A DNA stretch of 48,208 nt, taken from positions 412-48,619 of the forward strand of contig JALCCG010000164.1 of NCBI GenBank assembly GCA_023212695.1. Direction: 5' to 3'. Below the pieces are notes generated by a model. The model was not told the origin of the DNA. It saw nothing but the letters and a program-made list of their open reading frames with translations, and made no database searches. Source of the stretch: Sporisorium sorghi. Lineage: Eukaryota > Basidiomycota > Ustilaginomycetes > Ustilaginales > Ustilaginaceae. The translations under genes and the position numbers were made by a program. Shown here in pieces: positions 8,691 through 18,105 of this stretch. Each line of letters begins with the position of its first letter. Within the stretch, counting starts at the first letter, position 1.

Positions 8691-11600
8691 TCAAGCGAGA
8701 GCCCCCCGCACCTCGTCAGGACCAACCCCGACCGGCAGATGGTCGGCATCGAGCAGCGCCCATCTCGACCAGCTGCGCTTGCCCAGCTGTTCCCACGCGC
8801 TGCTGCTCGAATGCACATTCATGCGCGAAGCCCCCTCGCCCTGGAGATACTCGACCACCTGGTCCGACCAGACGCGCGAAGCGGCGCGCACCTCGCGCGG
8901 CAGCTTGGACGGGAGCACGAGCACATGCACCGCGGGACGTGGCACCACCGTCGCAATACTCGCAGTGGCTCGCAGCTTGGCCTGCAGCTGGATGGCGATC
9001 TGCTCGGCCACCGCGATGGCACAGGCCAGCTTGAGGCGATCAGAGCGCGCGTCTTTGCCGACGACGACGTACAGCTCCCGATCGCGCAGAGTGAGGATCG
9101 AGATCTTGCCGCTGCGTGTCGGAAGCAGCAGGTCGTGCGCTCCGTAGTAGCCTTTGTCGCTGAAGGGCAGCAGGCGGAGCTCGCGGCCGTGCACCTCGAC
9201 ATCCAGCAGGCTCGAGTCGTCCGACACGTCCAGCTCGAGATGACGATGCGACCACGCGCTGGCGTACGCTTCCGCCTTGTCAAACACTTTCCAGAAGTGA
9301 CTGTCCTCCGCGCCTTCCTCCAACTCAACGACGTCGAGCGCAGAGCGCGCACCAGCCGAGGCGGACTTGGCCAGCGCCTGCGCAAAGCGCACCGCAGCCG
9401 CCCTGACCGCAACACATGAGCCGCGTCCGTGCCACACCCGAATCGTCGACAGAGCAGACGAGACAAAGCTGTCGCCAGAGCACAGGCTCGAGGTGCCCGA
9501 CTCGACCTGCTGGATCGCAAAGCGCTGTTCGAGCCCAGACGCCGCACCAACCGCCCGACGAACACGGTACAACGCCGTCGCTCCACCGTCAAAGCGCTTG
9601 CGCGAGCCCTGTCGGCTCACCGCCCAGGTCCCCGACAGCGCCGCAATCAGCTCGTCCGTCTCGCATCCAGCCGGGATCACCTCTGGCTGCGCAGAGTAAC
9701 TCTGCGCCAGCTCAGCCACCTTGCGCCCCTCGGCACACGACGTCGAGTAAGGACCCAGCTCGAACGGATGCAGAGCCGACGCACTGCCCGTTCGCACCCA
9801 CAGCTTGGTCTCCGTGACTCCGCTATCGGACTTGGTTTTCTTGATGATGGCGAGCGTCTCGTCGTCGTACAGGATCTGCTCGCGTCGAAGCTGCTCGCCG
9901 CGCTGGAAGGTCTGGTCGCCCGACAGCTCGATGGACTCGACAAAGCCGTCCGCATCGATGGCCAGAATTTCAACGGAGATGGTCTTGGCTGAACGAGACG
10001 AGACAGAACCGATTCTGGAAGCACCGGCAGCCAGCTTGCTCAAGGAGATGCGTGCATCGCGCACGATGGCAGCAGCCGAGGCAGCCACATCGGCCTCCGG
10101 GAAGTCGAGCTGGACGAGGTCGTCCGGCGAACCCTTAGTGACCGATTTGGCGGTGATTTCGGCCTTCTGGCTCTCGGCCTCTTGTCGATCGAGCTCCTCC
10201 AAATGACCTTTGAGAACGAGGTCGGCGGCTTGAACAATGATGACGTGTTCCACCTTGTGAATAGCCTGCTCGAGCTGTTCCAAGTCGTAGCTGGGAAGGA
10301 TAGGCACTTCGCGCACGATAATAGGACGGCCGCGGTCGACATCGGCGACCACCTCGTGGACCATGCATCCCGTCTTGTCCGTCAGACCCTGCTTGTACGC
10401 CTCGAAAGCGCGCGGAATGGCATTGGCACCATCAAACGCCTTGGGAAGCGCAGGGTGGAGGTTAATGATGGGCACCGCCTTGGACGGTCGTGCTCCAATC
10501 GTCGGTGTATTGTCAGGCAGACTCGTCTTGTGACCCAGAGCGTGGAGGAATGACTCCGAGACAATGTGCATGAAACCTGCCAGCACGATGAGGTCCGGAG
10601 GCGTGCCTGTTCCTTCGGGGCTAGGACCGTCGAGCACAGCACGAGCCAGCACTCTGTCGTACTCCTCGCGCGTTCCGCCCGGGTTGCGGTTCTGCCACGT
10701 CTTGAGCGCAAGCACCTTGGTCGGGATGGGCGGATTCGACTCGGCGGCTCGAGTGAGGCCGTAAGCTGCTTTGCGGTTCGAGAGGACGAACGTGATTTGT
10801 GCGTTGTCGATGACCGGAATGCCGGCAGGAGGGTTGAGCAGCGTGGCATCAATGAGCGATTGCAGGTTGGAGCCGGATCCAGAGACAAGGACGTGGATAC
10901 GTTTGCCCGTGGTTCGACGAGGAGGCTTGGTTGGGGCGGCGATCGACGTCTTTTCCTCAATTTGAGGCGCAGAGACCTTGGTCGCTTCCGGAACAGCTGG
11001 AGCCGAGCTGCTCGCTGCGGACGAAGGCGCGAGCTTGGCGTCGGCGGTGGCAGCCTTTCGGATAGGGCCCTTCGCCCTTGCTTTGGTGAGCGAAGTCAGG
11101 ACCTGGTCCGTGTTGGAAGTTGTGCTGGCAGACACCGTAGAGTCGGGGACAACGATTGCCTCTTCTGTTCGTGACCTGTTCTCAGCAAAGCGTGCGAAAG
11201 GGCTGACGCTGCTGCCCATCCCAGGCAGTCGAATGGGTTCCGCTCGCGGTTCGGCGACGATCTCGGCCTTCTTCGGCGATGACGTCTGCCAGGGGCTGGA
11301 TCCCGTCTCCTTCGTGGGCGAACGGCCGGCGAGACCCGGAAGCGCATTGCCATACTTGGTGGGCGACCAGGGAGAAGCGATCTTGCGTTCGTCTGAGCCC
11401 GAGCCCGAACGCACGGGAGAGGCATTGGTCTGGATGGCTGGGGGCCAACGATCGCGGACGGCGGGACTGGAGGGGACGCTGCGTCCAGTGGAGCCGACTT
11501 GCATTGAATCGACCTCCTTTTGCGCGTTGACATCACGCATCTGCGCTTCCTTGATGCGCTGGCCCACCATCTTTTTGGCGCTGAGTCGAGACAGAGATGC

Positions 11601-13025
11601 AGTGGGGAGGCGATCAGCACCTGCCAACTCGCTGTTAGCAAGGCTGGTCGATCGGCTGGCAGCTTGAGAAGCTGGAGCGTCGGCCTGCTCCGTGGGTCGG
11701 CTCCATCCTTTGCCCAGGCCTGTCTCGGGCTTAGACTGTGCCTGTGCTACTGCGACAGCAGAAGCGACTTGAATGTCTTCTGGCTTGAAAGGGCTGGTGG
11801 CGACATCTTTGCGCTCTGGTGAGTCGGAGGTGTAAGACTTGGACTGAGCGTTGGGGATGGGCAGTGGCCTGCTGGCAGCATCGATGGGCAGCGAAGACGT
11901 CACGGATGTACCTTTGACTGGAGAAGCGGGTCGGCCGAGCAGAGGCGAGGTCGTATTGCTCTCGACTCCGGCGGTGAACCTGTGGAATTTGGAGGGGCTC
12001 GAAGCTCGAGGGATGGCGGGCGAGGTGGGCGCGCTGCTGGTCGGGGCGGCACTTGCATTCTGCTTTTCGATCAGCTCCAAGTAGGCCTTCTTGGGCGACG
12101 GAGGTGCCGGGGATGCGAACGCGCCAGTGGTAGCGACGTTGCCAGACGGTCGTCCCAGTTCAGCAGAGGTGAACGAGTACTTTGCTGGGCTGCTCGCCTT
12201 GGCGGGAGAGGTCGACAGGGCGCTGTCCTTGACAGGCGATGCGGGAGAGCCGCCGGCGCCTGGCGATCGGCGATGGCCCGTAGCATCCGCACGCTCTTCT
12301 AGGAAGCTGGCGAGCGAGCGCCCCGAGTTGGGAGCCATTCCAGGCAGCGGAACGCGTCGACTTTCGTGGATGAGTTCCGCCTCGGGAGGTGCGCTCTTGC
12401 CGTCTCCTGCGAGCTTGCCCAGACGTGGACCGGCTGCTCTACCTCCCATAAAGTTGGCAAGCGAGACGGGCGAGTCGCTCGGCCCCTTCGGGCCTGCAGC
12501 CACACCCGTGGGGCCATATTGTCCACCGTAGCGAGCGAGCAGCGAATTGGCCCTCTTGATCCCAGTAACGCCGGAAGCCTTGGTCGGCGAAGATCCGAGC
12601 AACGGCGACTGCTGAGAGGAAGCGTCGGGAGGCGTCATGGTAGTAGAAGCGAATTGGCCACTGTAGTCGGCTGTGGCCGACGGTGGGCTTTCGAGCGACG
12701 GCGTAGCGAGAGGCGAGTTTGGATTGGACGACGAGATGCCACGGATGCCTGAGACAGACAGACGGTCTCTGCGTTGTTGTCGTTCGAGCCGTTGTCTCTG
12801 GAATTCGAGTTCCAGCTCCGAGGCAGAAGAGACGGCGGTCCCGTCGTTGGACTGTGAGCCTGTTTGACCGAGATGAGACGAGGCGGCGGACGACGAGGTG
12901 CGTTGACGGACCTGGTTTACCCACGAGGCAAGGTCCTGTGTCGGCGTATCCGATGCACTGGTGGCCTCGGCCGTCTGTCGTGGGAAGGCTGGTTGAGATG
13001 GTGACTGGTGATGGGAGAAGGACAT
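8691..13025 (-). CDS. ADE8: Phosphoribosylglycinamide formyltransferase domain fused within a gelsolin-repeat protein (1444 aa)
   Basis: One uninterrupted frame from the ATG at 13023-13025 encodes 1444 residues. Residues 1 to about 700 are disordered and Ser/Pro/Ala-rich with many SP and TP sites and short repeated cores (SLANFMGG, SLASFLEERA, LPGMGSS), like fungal DUF4045-type proteins. Residues about 708-936 are a complete GAR formyltransferase: phosphate loop GSGSNLQSLID, then INLHPALPKAFDGANAI with catalytic N855 and H857, and D897 in the VDRGRP loop. This enzyme adds a formyl group from 10-formyl-THF to glycinamide ribonucleotide, step 3 of purine synthesis. Residues about 1005-1440 carry two or three gelsolin-like repeats (for example ALDVVELEEGAEDSHFWKVF), an actin-binding fold. 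Yeast ADE8 is a separate protein of roughly 210 residues, so the extra 1200 residues are remarkable. Splicing might separate the parts, but no stop or frame break demands it. Confidence 0.85.
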   Translation of the reverse strand: MSFSHHQSPSQPAFPRQTAEATSASDTPTQDLASWVNQVRQRTSSSAASSHLGQTGSQSNDGTAVSSASELELEFQRQRLERQQRRDRLSVSGIRGISSSNPNSPLATPSLESPPSATADYSGQFASTTMTPPDASSQQSPLLGSSPTKASGVTGIKRANSLLARYGGQYGPTGVAAGPKGPSDSPVSLANFMGGRAAGPRLGKLAGDGKSAPPEAELIHESRRVPLPGMAPNSGRSLASFLEERADATGHRRSPGAGGSPASPVKDSALSTSPAKASSPAKYSFTSAELGRPSGNVATTGAFASPAPPSPKKAYLELIEKQNASAAPTSSAPTSPAIPRASSPSKFHRFTAGVESNTTSPLLGRPASPVKGTSVTSSLPIDAASRPLPIPNAQSKSYTSDSPERKDVATSPFKPEDIQVASAVAVAQAQSKPETGLGKGWSRPTEQADAPASQAASRSTSLANSELAGADRLPTASLSRLSAKKMVGQRIKEAQMRDVNAQKEVDSMQVGSTGRSVPSSPAVRDRWPPAIQTNASPVRSGSGSDERKIASPWSPTKYGNALPGLAGRSPTKETGSSPWQTSSPKKAEIVAEPRAEPIRLPGMGSSVSPFARFAENRSRTEEAIVVPDSTVSASTTSNTDQVLTSLTKARAKGPIRKAATADAKLAPSSAASSSAPAVPEATKVSAPQIEEKTSIAAPTKPPRRTTGKRIHVLVSGSGSNLQSLIDATLLNPPAGIPVIDNAQITFVLSNRKAAYGLTRAAESNPPIPTKVLALKTWQNRNPGGTREEYDRVLARAVLDGPSPEGTGTPPDLIVLAGFMHIVSESFLHALGHKTSLPDNTPTIGARPSKAVPIINLHPALPKAFDGANAIPRAFEAYKQGLTDKTGCMVHEVVADVDRGRPIIVREVPILPSYDLEQLEQAIHKVEHVIIVQAADLVLKGHLEELDRQEAESQKAEITAKSVTKGSPDDLVQLDFPEADVAASAAAIVRDARISLSKLAAGASRIGSVSSRSAKTISVEILAIDADGFVESIELSGDQTFQRGEQLRREQILYDDETLAIIKKTKSDSGVTETKLWVRTGSASALHPFELGPYSTSCAEGRKVAELAQSYSAQPEVIPAGCETDELIAALSGTWAVSRQGSRKRFDGGATALYRVRRAVGAASGLEQRFAIQQVESGTSSLCSGDSFVSSALSTIRVWHGRGSCVAVRAAAVRFAQALAKSASAGARSALDVVELEEGAEDSHFWKVFDKAEAYASAWSHRHLELDVSDDSSLLDVEVHGRELRLLPFSDKGYYGAHDLLLPTRSGKISILTLRDRELYVVVGKDARSDRLKLACAIAVAEQIAIQLQAKLRATASIATVVPRPAVHVLVLPSKLPREVRAASRVWSDQVVEYLQGEGASRMNVHSSSSAWEQLGKRSWSRWALLDADHLPVGVGPDEVRGALA

Positions 13026-14186
13026 TTCTAAAGTCAATCAACGAACGCGCTGACACTTTCGCTCGTTGCGGTGCGGGTGCGTGTGATGTGATATGAAAAA
13101 AAAGAGTGAGATGTGACTTTAGAGAGGGCGACGAGGACCCTGCCGACGCTGAACTTTTTGCTCTTGCCATGTGATGGGACAGAAAGTCGCGCTGTGCTGC
13201 CTCGTCTTTTCTCGCAAGCCCTGCGTTGTTTTGGAGCCTCGTCGTCTCTGCCAAAAGCCCCTTTGGAGCTCCTATTTTTCTTCCTTGCCTTTTTTTTTTT
13301 TTTTTTCTTCTTCACCGCCTCTCGGTGTCGCTTCGGCCAATTCAAACTTCTTCTCGCACTGACCCACAAAAATCTGCGCTTGTGCTTTCAGTCTTTCGTC
13401 GTTTTTCTTTTGCAGTTGCTGCTCGAAATCGAGAGCCAAAATTGAGGTCGCGAAATGCTGGACGACCATTGACCATGTCGTGCCGCTTGTCTCCGGCTAC
13501 ACTACCACTGCTGCCTCGCTGTGAAGGTCGGCTTGGATTGCACATAATCTCGCAAGCGCGCGAATGGGAACTGGAAGCCTTGAATGAGCTGGGTAACGCC
13601 ACTGCAAGGCAACAAGGGTAAAAGAGCAGGCGAGCCACAAGAGTGCGTTTTGCCTCTGCTTCACTACTCTCAATAAGATACAACATGAGCTCGGCACAGC
13701 TCGGCACAGCTTACACAGTTCCCATCGCCTCTTGATACAAATCAGAGACAGAAATTGACTGGGATAGTCCTTGACGCTATCACATTGACGGACGAAGAGG
13801 AGAGAGAGACAGCAGGAATGATGCAGGCGGTCGCGTGGCAGGGACGACAGGCCGACCGATTTTCACGATGAACGGTTAAGAGCGAGAGAGACCTCAAAAC
13901 ACTCGAAAAGAAAAAATCGGGGAGAAATCATTCAAAATGATGGCAGCACAGCCAGAGGAACGGAATTTTATCTGCCTTTCGGCTCACCGATTCAGCACGA
14001 CGCGCTTTTTGCGACTGAGCAGCAGACAGATCTCGGCAGCTTTGCTACAGCTTTCTCTCACTCTCTCCACACCTCACTTCGGCTTCTCCGCACCACCATC
14101 TCGATCGCTCTTCGACATCACCACATCCTACAACCACTGTCGTTTCGCCTATCTACATCGACACACATCACATATCATCATCCAGC
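13026..14186. other. Divergent promoter region, purine/gelsolin gene and H2A.Z
   Basis: About 1.16 kb between divergent start codons. It contains a 17-nt poly-T at 13290-13306, roughly 265 bp upstream of the minus-strand start, and pyrimidine-rich stretches before the H2A.Z start. Several small overlapping open frames here show no domain and are not supported as genes. Confidence 0.6.
13290..13306. repeat. Poly(dT) tract, 17 nt
   Basis: Run of 17 T on the plus strand in the divergent promoter between the purine/gelsolin gene and H2A.Z; a probable nucleosome-depleting poly(dA:dT) element. Confidence 0.85.
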
Positions 14187-15146
14187 ATGTCCGATCCACG
14201 AGCAAAGGGAGGCAAAGGCGGCGCTGCCAACGCCAAGAACGAGTCCAAGAAGCAGATCACGCAGTCTGCGCGTGCAGGTCTTCAGGTAAGCAGGCCCTCT
14301 TGATCGCTAGTGGTCGATCCCGTTCGGCGATGCATCCATCCACCAGCATGCAGGTCGAGCCTCGCCTCTCGTCGGGAAGGGCGCCATTCATCCATCCATC
14401 CGTCGCCGAAATCAGCTTCACTCGCGCTTCCGACGAATCTACTCAGCTGCCAAGGCAGGCCATCCATCCATCCATCCACCACAAAACGACGCGTCATCGA
14501 TCTTCAGCCGGCGAGACAGACGTGTCTGCAACATGGATGGGCCGTTCCGAGCTCGTTGTAGTGTTGAAGACGCGTCGAAGCAGCCTAGACGGTCCTTGAA
14601 GTCGAGGAAGCCTTGGCTGGATGTTGGTGGAAGTGGCGATGGACTGGTGCCTTATCCAAGTCAACGATACGCCTGTTGATCGCTCGCAGCACGCTGGCGC
14701 TGATGGATGGATGCCTGCCACCCCGACACATGAATAGCGAGGACGAAGCACCTGGATGGAAATCATCTTGATGGTAAACGCAGCAGCAGACTGACCTTGT
14801 CCCTTCTATTCCTTTGCTTGCTTTTGCATCCCTCTAGTTCCCCGTCGGACGTATCCACCGACACCTGAAGAACCGCACGCAGAACCACGTTCGCATCGGC
14901 GCGAAGGCAGCAGTCTACACATCGGCCATCTTGGAGTACCTCACGGCCGAGGTGCTCGAGCTGGCTGGCAACGCATCCAAGGATCTGCGCGTTAAGCGCA
15001 TCACGCCACGACACTTGCAGCTTGCGATTCGAGGTGACGAGGAGCTCGACAGCTTGGTGCGCGCCACGATCGCTGGAGGTGGTGTGTTGCCACACATCCA
15101 CAAGACGCTCATCAAGGCGCCAAGCAAGAAGAAGGCCTCCGAGTAG
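14187..15146 (+). CDS. HTZ1: Histone H2A.Z
   Basis: Two exons, 14187-14285 and 14838-15146, join in phase 0 to give 135 residues. Exon 1 supplies the basic, lysine-rich tail ending SARAGLQ; exon 2 supplies [20 protein letters not shown] and the histone fold. Variant-specific features place it with H2A.Z rather than canonical H2A: LKNRT in loop 1, [20 protein letters not shown], the [20 protein letters not shown] stretch and the [10 protein letters not shown]-terminal region. It lacks the SQ end of fungal H2A. H2A.Z replaces H2A in nucleosomes flanking promoters, deposited by the SWR1 complex. Donor gtaagc and acceptor ctctag are clear. The 552-bp intron is several times longer than the 64-106 bp introns elsewhere in the window and contains paired CATCCATC/GATGGATG blocks. 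Confidence 0.95.
14286..14837 (+). other. Long intron of the H2A.Z gene with an inverted repeat
   Basis: Begins gtaagc and ends ctctag. It holds CATC-repeat blocks near 14335, 14392 and 14461, and GATG repeats near 14701. The segment 14454-14473 (GGCAGGC then CATCCATC repeats) is nearly the exact reverse complement of 14701-14719, with one bulged base, which could form a stem of about 18 bp closing a loop of roughly 225 nt. No open frame inside looks coding. Confidence 0.8.
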
Positions 15147-15413
15147 AAACGGTGCCGCGCCCCACCGTTGGCAGTGGAGAGGCCGATCACGATCGTTGCT
15201 TTGCCCCTTATCCTATTGCGGTGGTGGCTGGAAGACGCGCCCGTCTATTTGTTTTCGTCTCGGTCTCCGCTTTCGTCTTGTTTGCCCGTTATTGACCCGT
15301 GTTGTATGTTGTACTGTAGTATTCTCTTAACAAAACCTGTTGTTCGACTCGTAGTGTTCGGTGACAGATGCATGCTGAATGATTGCGAATGTGCTTGAAT
15401 GTTGAGGTGGGCG

Positions 15414-16200
15414 TTACATGAAGGAGTCGTCGCTGTCCATGCCGTCGTCGTGTTGCTCGTCGTCGTCGTCGTCGTCTGCCGTGGAAGTGCCGTTGAATTT
15501 GGCAAGCTTGCGCTCTTCTTTGCGTCTGCGCTCTTCCTCCATGGCTTCGGAGGAATACACTGCGATCGCAATTGGGTGTAAGCTGTTCAGTATGCGAGAG
15601 GCGATGACGACTGGGCAAGCAGGATTGATACTTACACTTGGAGTAGTCCCGTGCCTCAGCTTCCTCCTTCCGCCTCTTCTGTTCGGCCTGCTGGGCCTTC
15701 TTATCTTCGATGGCCTTAGCCTTCTTGACCCTCCCTTCCTGCCTCAGCCTTTCCTGGCGCTCGGCCTCGTGGTCCACCTCTACCTCCTTCTTGGTCTTAT
15801 TCAACCGGTTCACCACCGCGCTGTCCCGCTCCTTCACATGCACGCGCTTCATCTTCCTATCGTTCCAAAACGTCACCGCGCCCACGGCCATATCGCCAGT
15901 CTTCTTCACGTTCGCCCAGGGCGTATAGATGATGGTCAAATTCGCGCGCTTGTTGCCCTCGATAGAGTTTGCTTTGACGAGCTGCGCACAGTCGGCGACC
16001 AGAGCTTCCGGGATCGTCTCCCAGGAGTCGATGTGCTCGGGGAGCCGCAAGTAGACGTGCGCGGAGGAGAGCTTGTCGACGTGGAACCAGACATCGCGTT
16101 CGAGGCCGTATTTGAGGAGCTCTTCGTTTTCGAACTTGTCCCGGCCCATGTAGATCGTCGCGGGCGGGTCGACGGCTGTGGATGTGAAGTACAGCACCAT
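15414..16200 (-). CDS. CCDC25-like DUF814 (NFACT-R) protein
   Basis: Two exons, 16200-15636 and 15559-15414, encode 236 residues; the 76-bp intron (15560-15635) has donor GTAAGT and an acceptor ending CGCAG. The start MVLYFTSTAVDPP matches the conserved CCDC25 beginning. Residues 1-120 form the DUF814/NFACT-R fold (YMGRDKFENEELLKYGL, DVWFHVDKLSSAHVYLRLP, AQLVKANSIEGNKR). Residues about 135-210 are a highly charged coiled coil (RQERLRQEGRVKKAKAIEDK, EEERRRKEERKLAKF), and the chain ends in a poly-Asp stretch and DSDDSFM, close to the DSDEFM end of animal CCDC25. The domain is shared with ribosome-quality-control NEMF/Rqc2 proteins. The cellular role in fungi is not well defined; nucleic-acid or ribosome association is inferred. 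It shares a 321-bp divergent promoter with the Aurora kinase gene. Confidence 0.92.
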
Positions 16201-16521
16201 GTTGAGCACTGCTGTGAGGGTGGCTTTTGATAAGATGGGGCTGTACAAGGCTGAGAGAAGGAGTCGAGGATGAGAAGGATCGCTGCAAAAAAAACCGCCG
16301 AACGCCTTTGTGGAGGCGAGAGAGTCACGTGCTGTTGACTGAAAGGGCAAATTTGAGAAAGCGATGGTGAGCGTGTTATTTTTCCGACGCGCCGGTGCAG
16401 TTTTTGTGTTGTTCTCGAAATGAGCTGCAGCTTTCGACAGCGCTTGCTGAACCCTTTGAATCTCTAAGGCTTCTTCCACCATCATCACCACCATCGACCG
16501 TCCTCCCAACGTCGTACCATC
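16201..16521. promoter_or_regulatory. Shared divergent promoter, CCDC25-like gene and Aurora kinase gene
   Basis: Only 321 bp separate the two start codons, so both promoters must lie here. A pyrimidine-rich stretch with CCATCATCACCACCATC precedes the kinase start. I see no TATA box I would defend. Confidence 0.6.
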
Positions 16522-17956
16522 ATGGAGTCGCAAATGGCCAACCTCCACCTCGACGGCGGCCCATCCGCCGATCTCAAGCAAGCCTCACGGCCATCGCACG
16601 CACAGCCGTCGTCGTCGTCACACGCGAATCGACTCGTCCACCCGACCAACTCGTCTCTCCGGCCCCTGGCGCCGTCCAGCTCGATCGCGTCCAACATGGG
16701 CATCAACATGGGTGTCAATATGCAGCATTTCAACCGCATGGCTGCTGCGTCGTCAGCATCGTCTGGCTCAGCTGCGGGGATGAAGCAGGCGCAGGCGAGT
16801 CGGCCGCCCAGTGTCGCTGGTGGGCCCAGCAGCAGCGCGGGCGGCGCATCCTACCGCCCTGCAGCAGCACCGGGAGCGGTGGACTTGGGCCGGTATGACG
16901 GCGGCCTGGAACGCGACGAAGCACGCGGGCGCCGCGGCACGATGCAGTTCGACCCGCTCGTCCTCTCCTCCGCCGACACGGGCAAGACGCACCCGCCAAC
17001 ACGCGTGTGGTCGCTCAACGACTTCGAAATGGGCCGCCCCCTCGGCAAGGGCAAATTCGGACGTGTATACATGGTCCGCACGCGTGGCGGGCCGAATAAG
17101 GGGTACATTATTGCGCTCAAGTGCATGTACAAGAACGAGCTCGTCGAGAACAAGGTCGAGAAGCAGCTGCGCAGAGAGATCGAGATCCAGATGAATCTGC
17201 GTCATCCGCATATCTTGCGGCTGCACGGGTACTTTCATGACGAGGGAAGGGTGTTTTTGATGCTCGAGTTTGCGGGAAGGGGAGAGCTGTATAAGTTGAT
17301 GAATAAGTTGCCTGATAGGAGGTTCGAGGAGAGAGTTGCTGCGACGGTAAGTTGTCCCCCTTCACTGTCTCGACACTGTTTCGACATTCCGAACTCGCGC
17401 TCATACCTTTTCTTTTGCTTCGACATTGATCACTCGGCTTCGATACGCACAGTACATTGCACAAATGGCCGACGCCCTCTCCTACCTGCACAGCAAACAC
17501 GTCATCCACCGCGACATCAAGCCCGAAAACCTCCTCCTCGGCATCAAGGGCGACCTCAAAATCGGCGATTTCGGCTGGAGCGTCCACGCGCCCGGCAACC
17601 GCCGCCAAACCCTCTGCGGCACCCTCGACTACCTTCCCCCCGAGATGGTCAACGGCGAACAGCACGACAAGGCCGTCGACCTCTGGGCCCTCGGCGTGCT
17701 ATGCTTTGAGTTTCTGGAGGGCGTACCGCCGTTCGAGGAGCTCGAAAACGCACCGGCGGGGACGTATAGAAGGATCAACAATATCGACTTCAAGATCCCG
17801 AGGCACTTTAGTGCAGATGCGGCGGATCTGGTCAGGGCGCTGTTGAAGAAGAAGCCGGATGATCGGTTGCCGCTGACAAAGGTGTTGAGGCATCCGTGGA
17901 TTATGAAATATGATCCGGATGCGTGTCGAAGGGCGTCGAGGGGGAAGATTCAGTAG
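16522..17956 (+). CDS. IPL1: Aurora-family serine/threonine protein kinase
   Basis: Two exons, 16522-17346 and 17453-17956, join in phase 0 across a 106-bp intron (gtaagt...cacag) to give 442 residues. Residues 1-160 are a disordered Ser/Ala/Asn-rich tail. The kinase domain starts at about W163 ([20 protein letters not shown]): glycine loop G175-G180, the catalytic lysine in [10 protein letters not shown], catalytic HRDIKPEN with D296, DFGWSVHAP with D314, and the activation loop [16 protein letters not shown] with the phosphorylatable Thr near residue 328. The W in DFGWS and [16 protein letters not shown] are Aurora hallmarks. Aurora (Ipl1/Ark1) works in the chromosomal passenger complex to correct kinetochore attachment and promote cytokinesis. 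The intron sits between the [10 protein letters not shown] region and [13 protein letters not shown]. Its stop lies 149 bp from the MSH5 stop. Confidence 0.96.
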
Positions 17957-18105
17957 TGGATGCGAACGTCGCTCGCCTCCAACATATACCTGCATTGATA
18001 CAGCACACTATACACTCTCGACAACAGACGCTTTGCACACGGAATACAACGCAGCTGCTTTTCGCACCTAACGCTTCGCGTGTGCATTGAATCCTAATCG
18101 CGCAA

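Noticed and set aside
10218..10904. GART domain as a separate nested gene
   Set aside because: No stop codon, start context or spacing separates it from the flanking parts; kept as a fusion pending transcripts.
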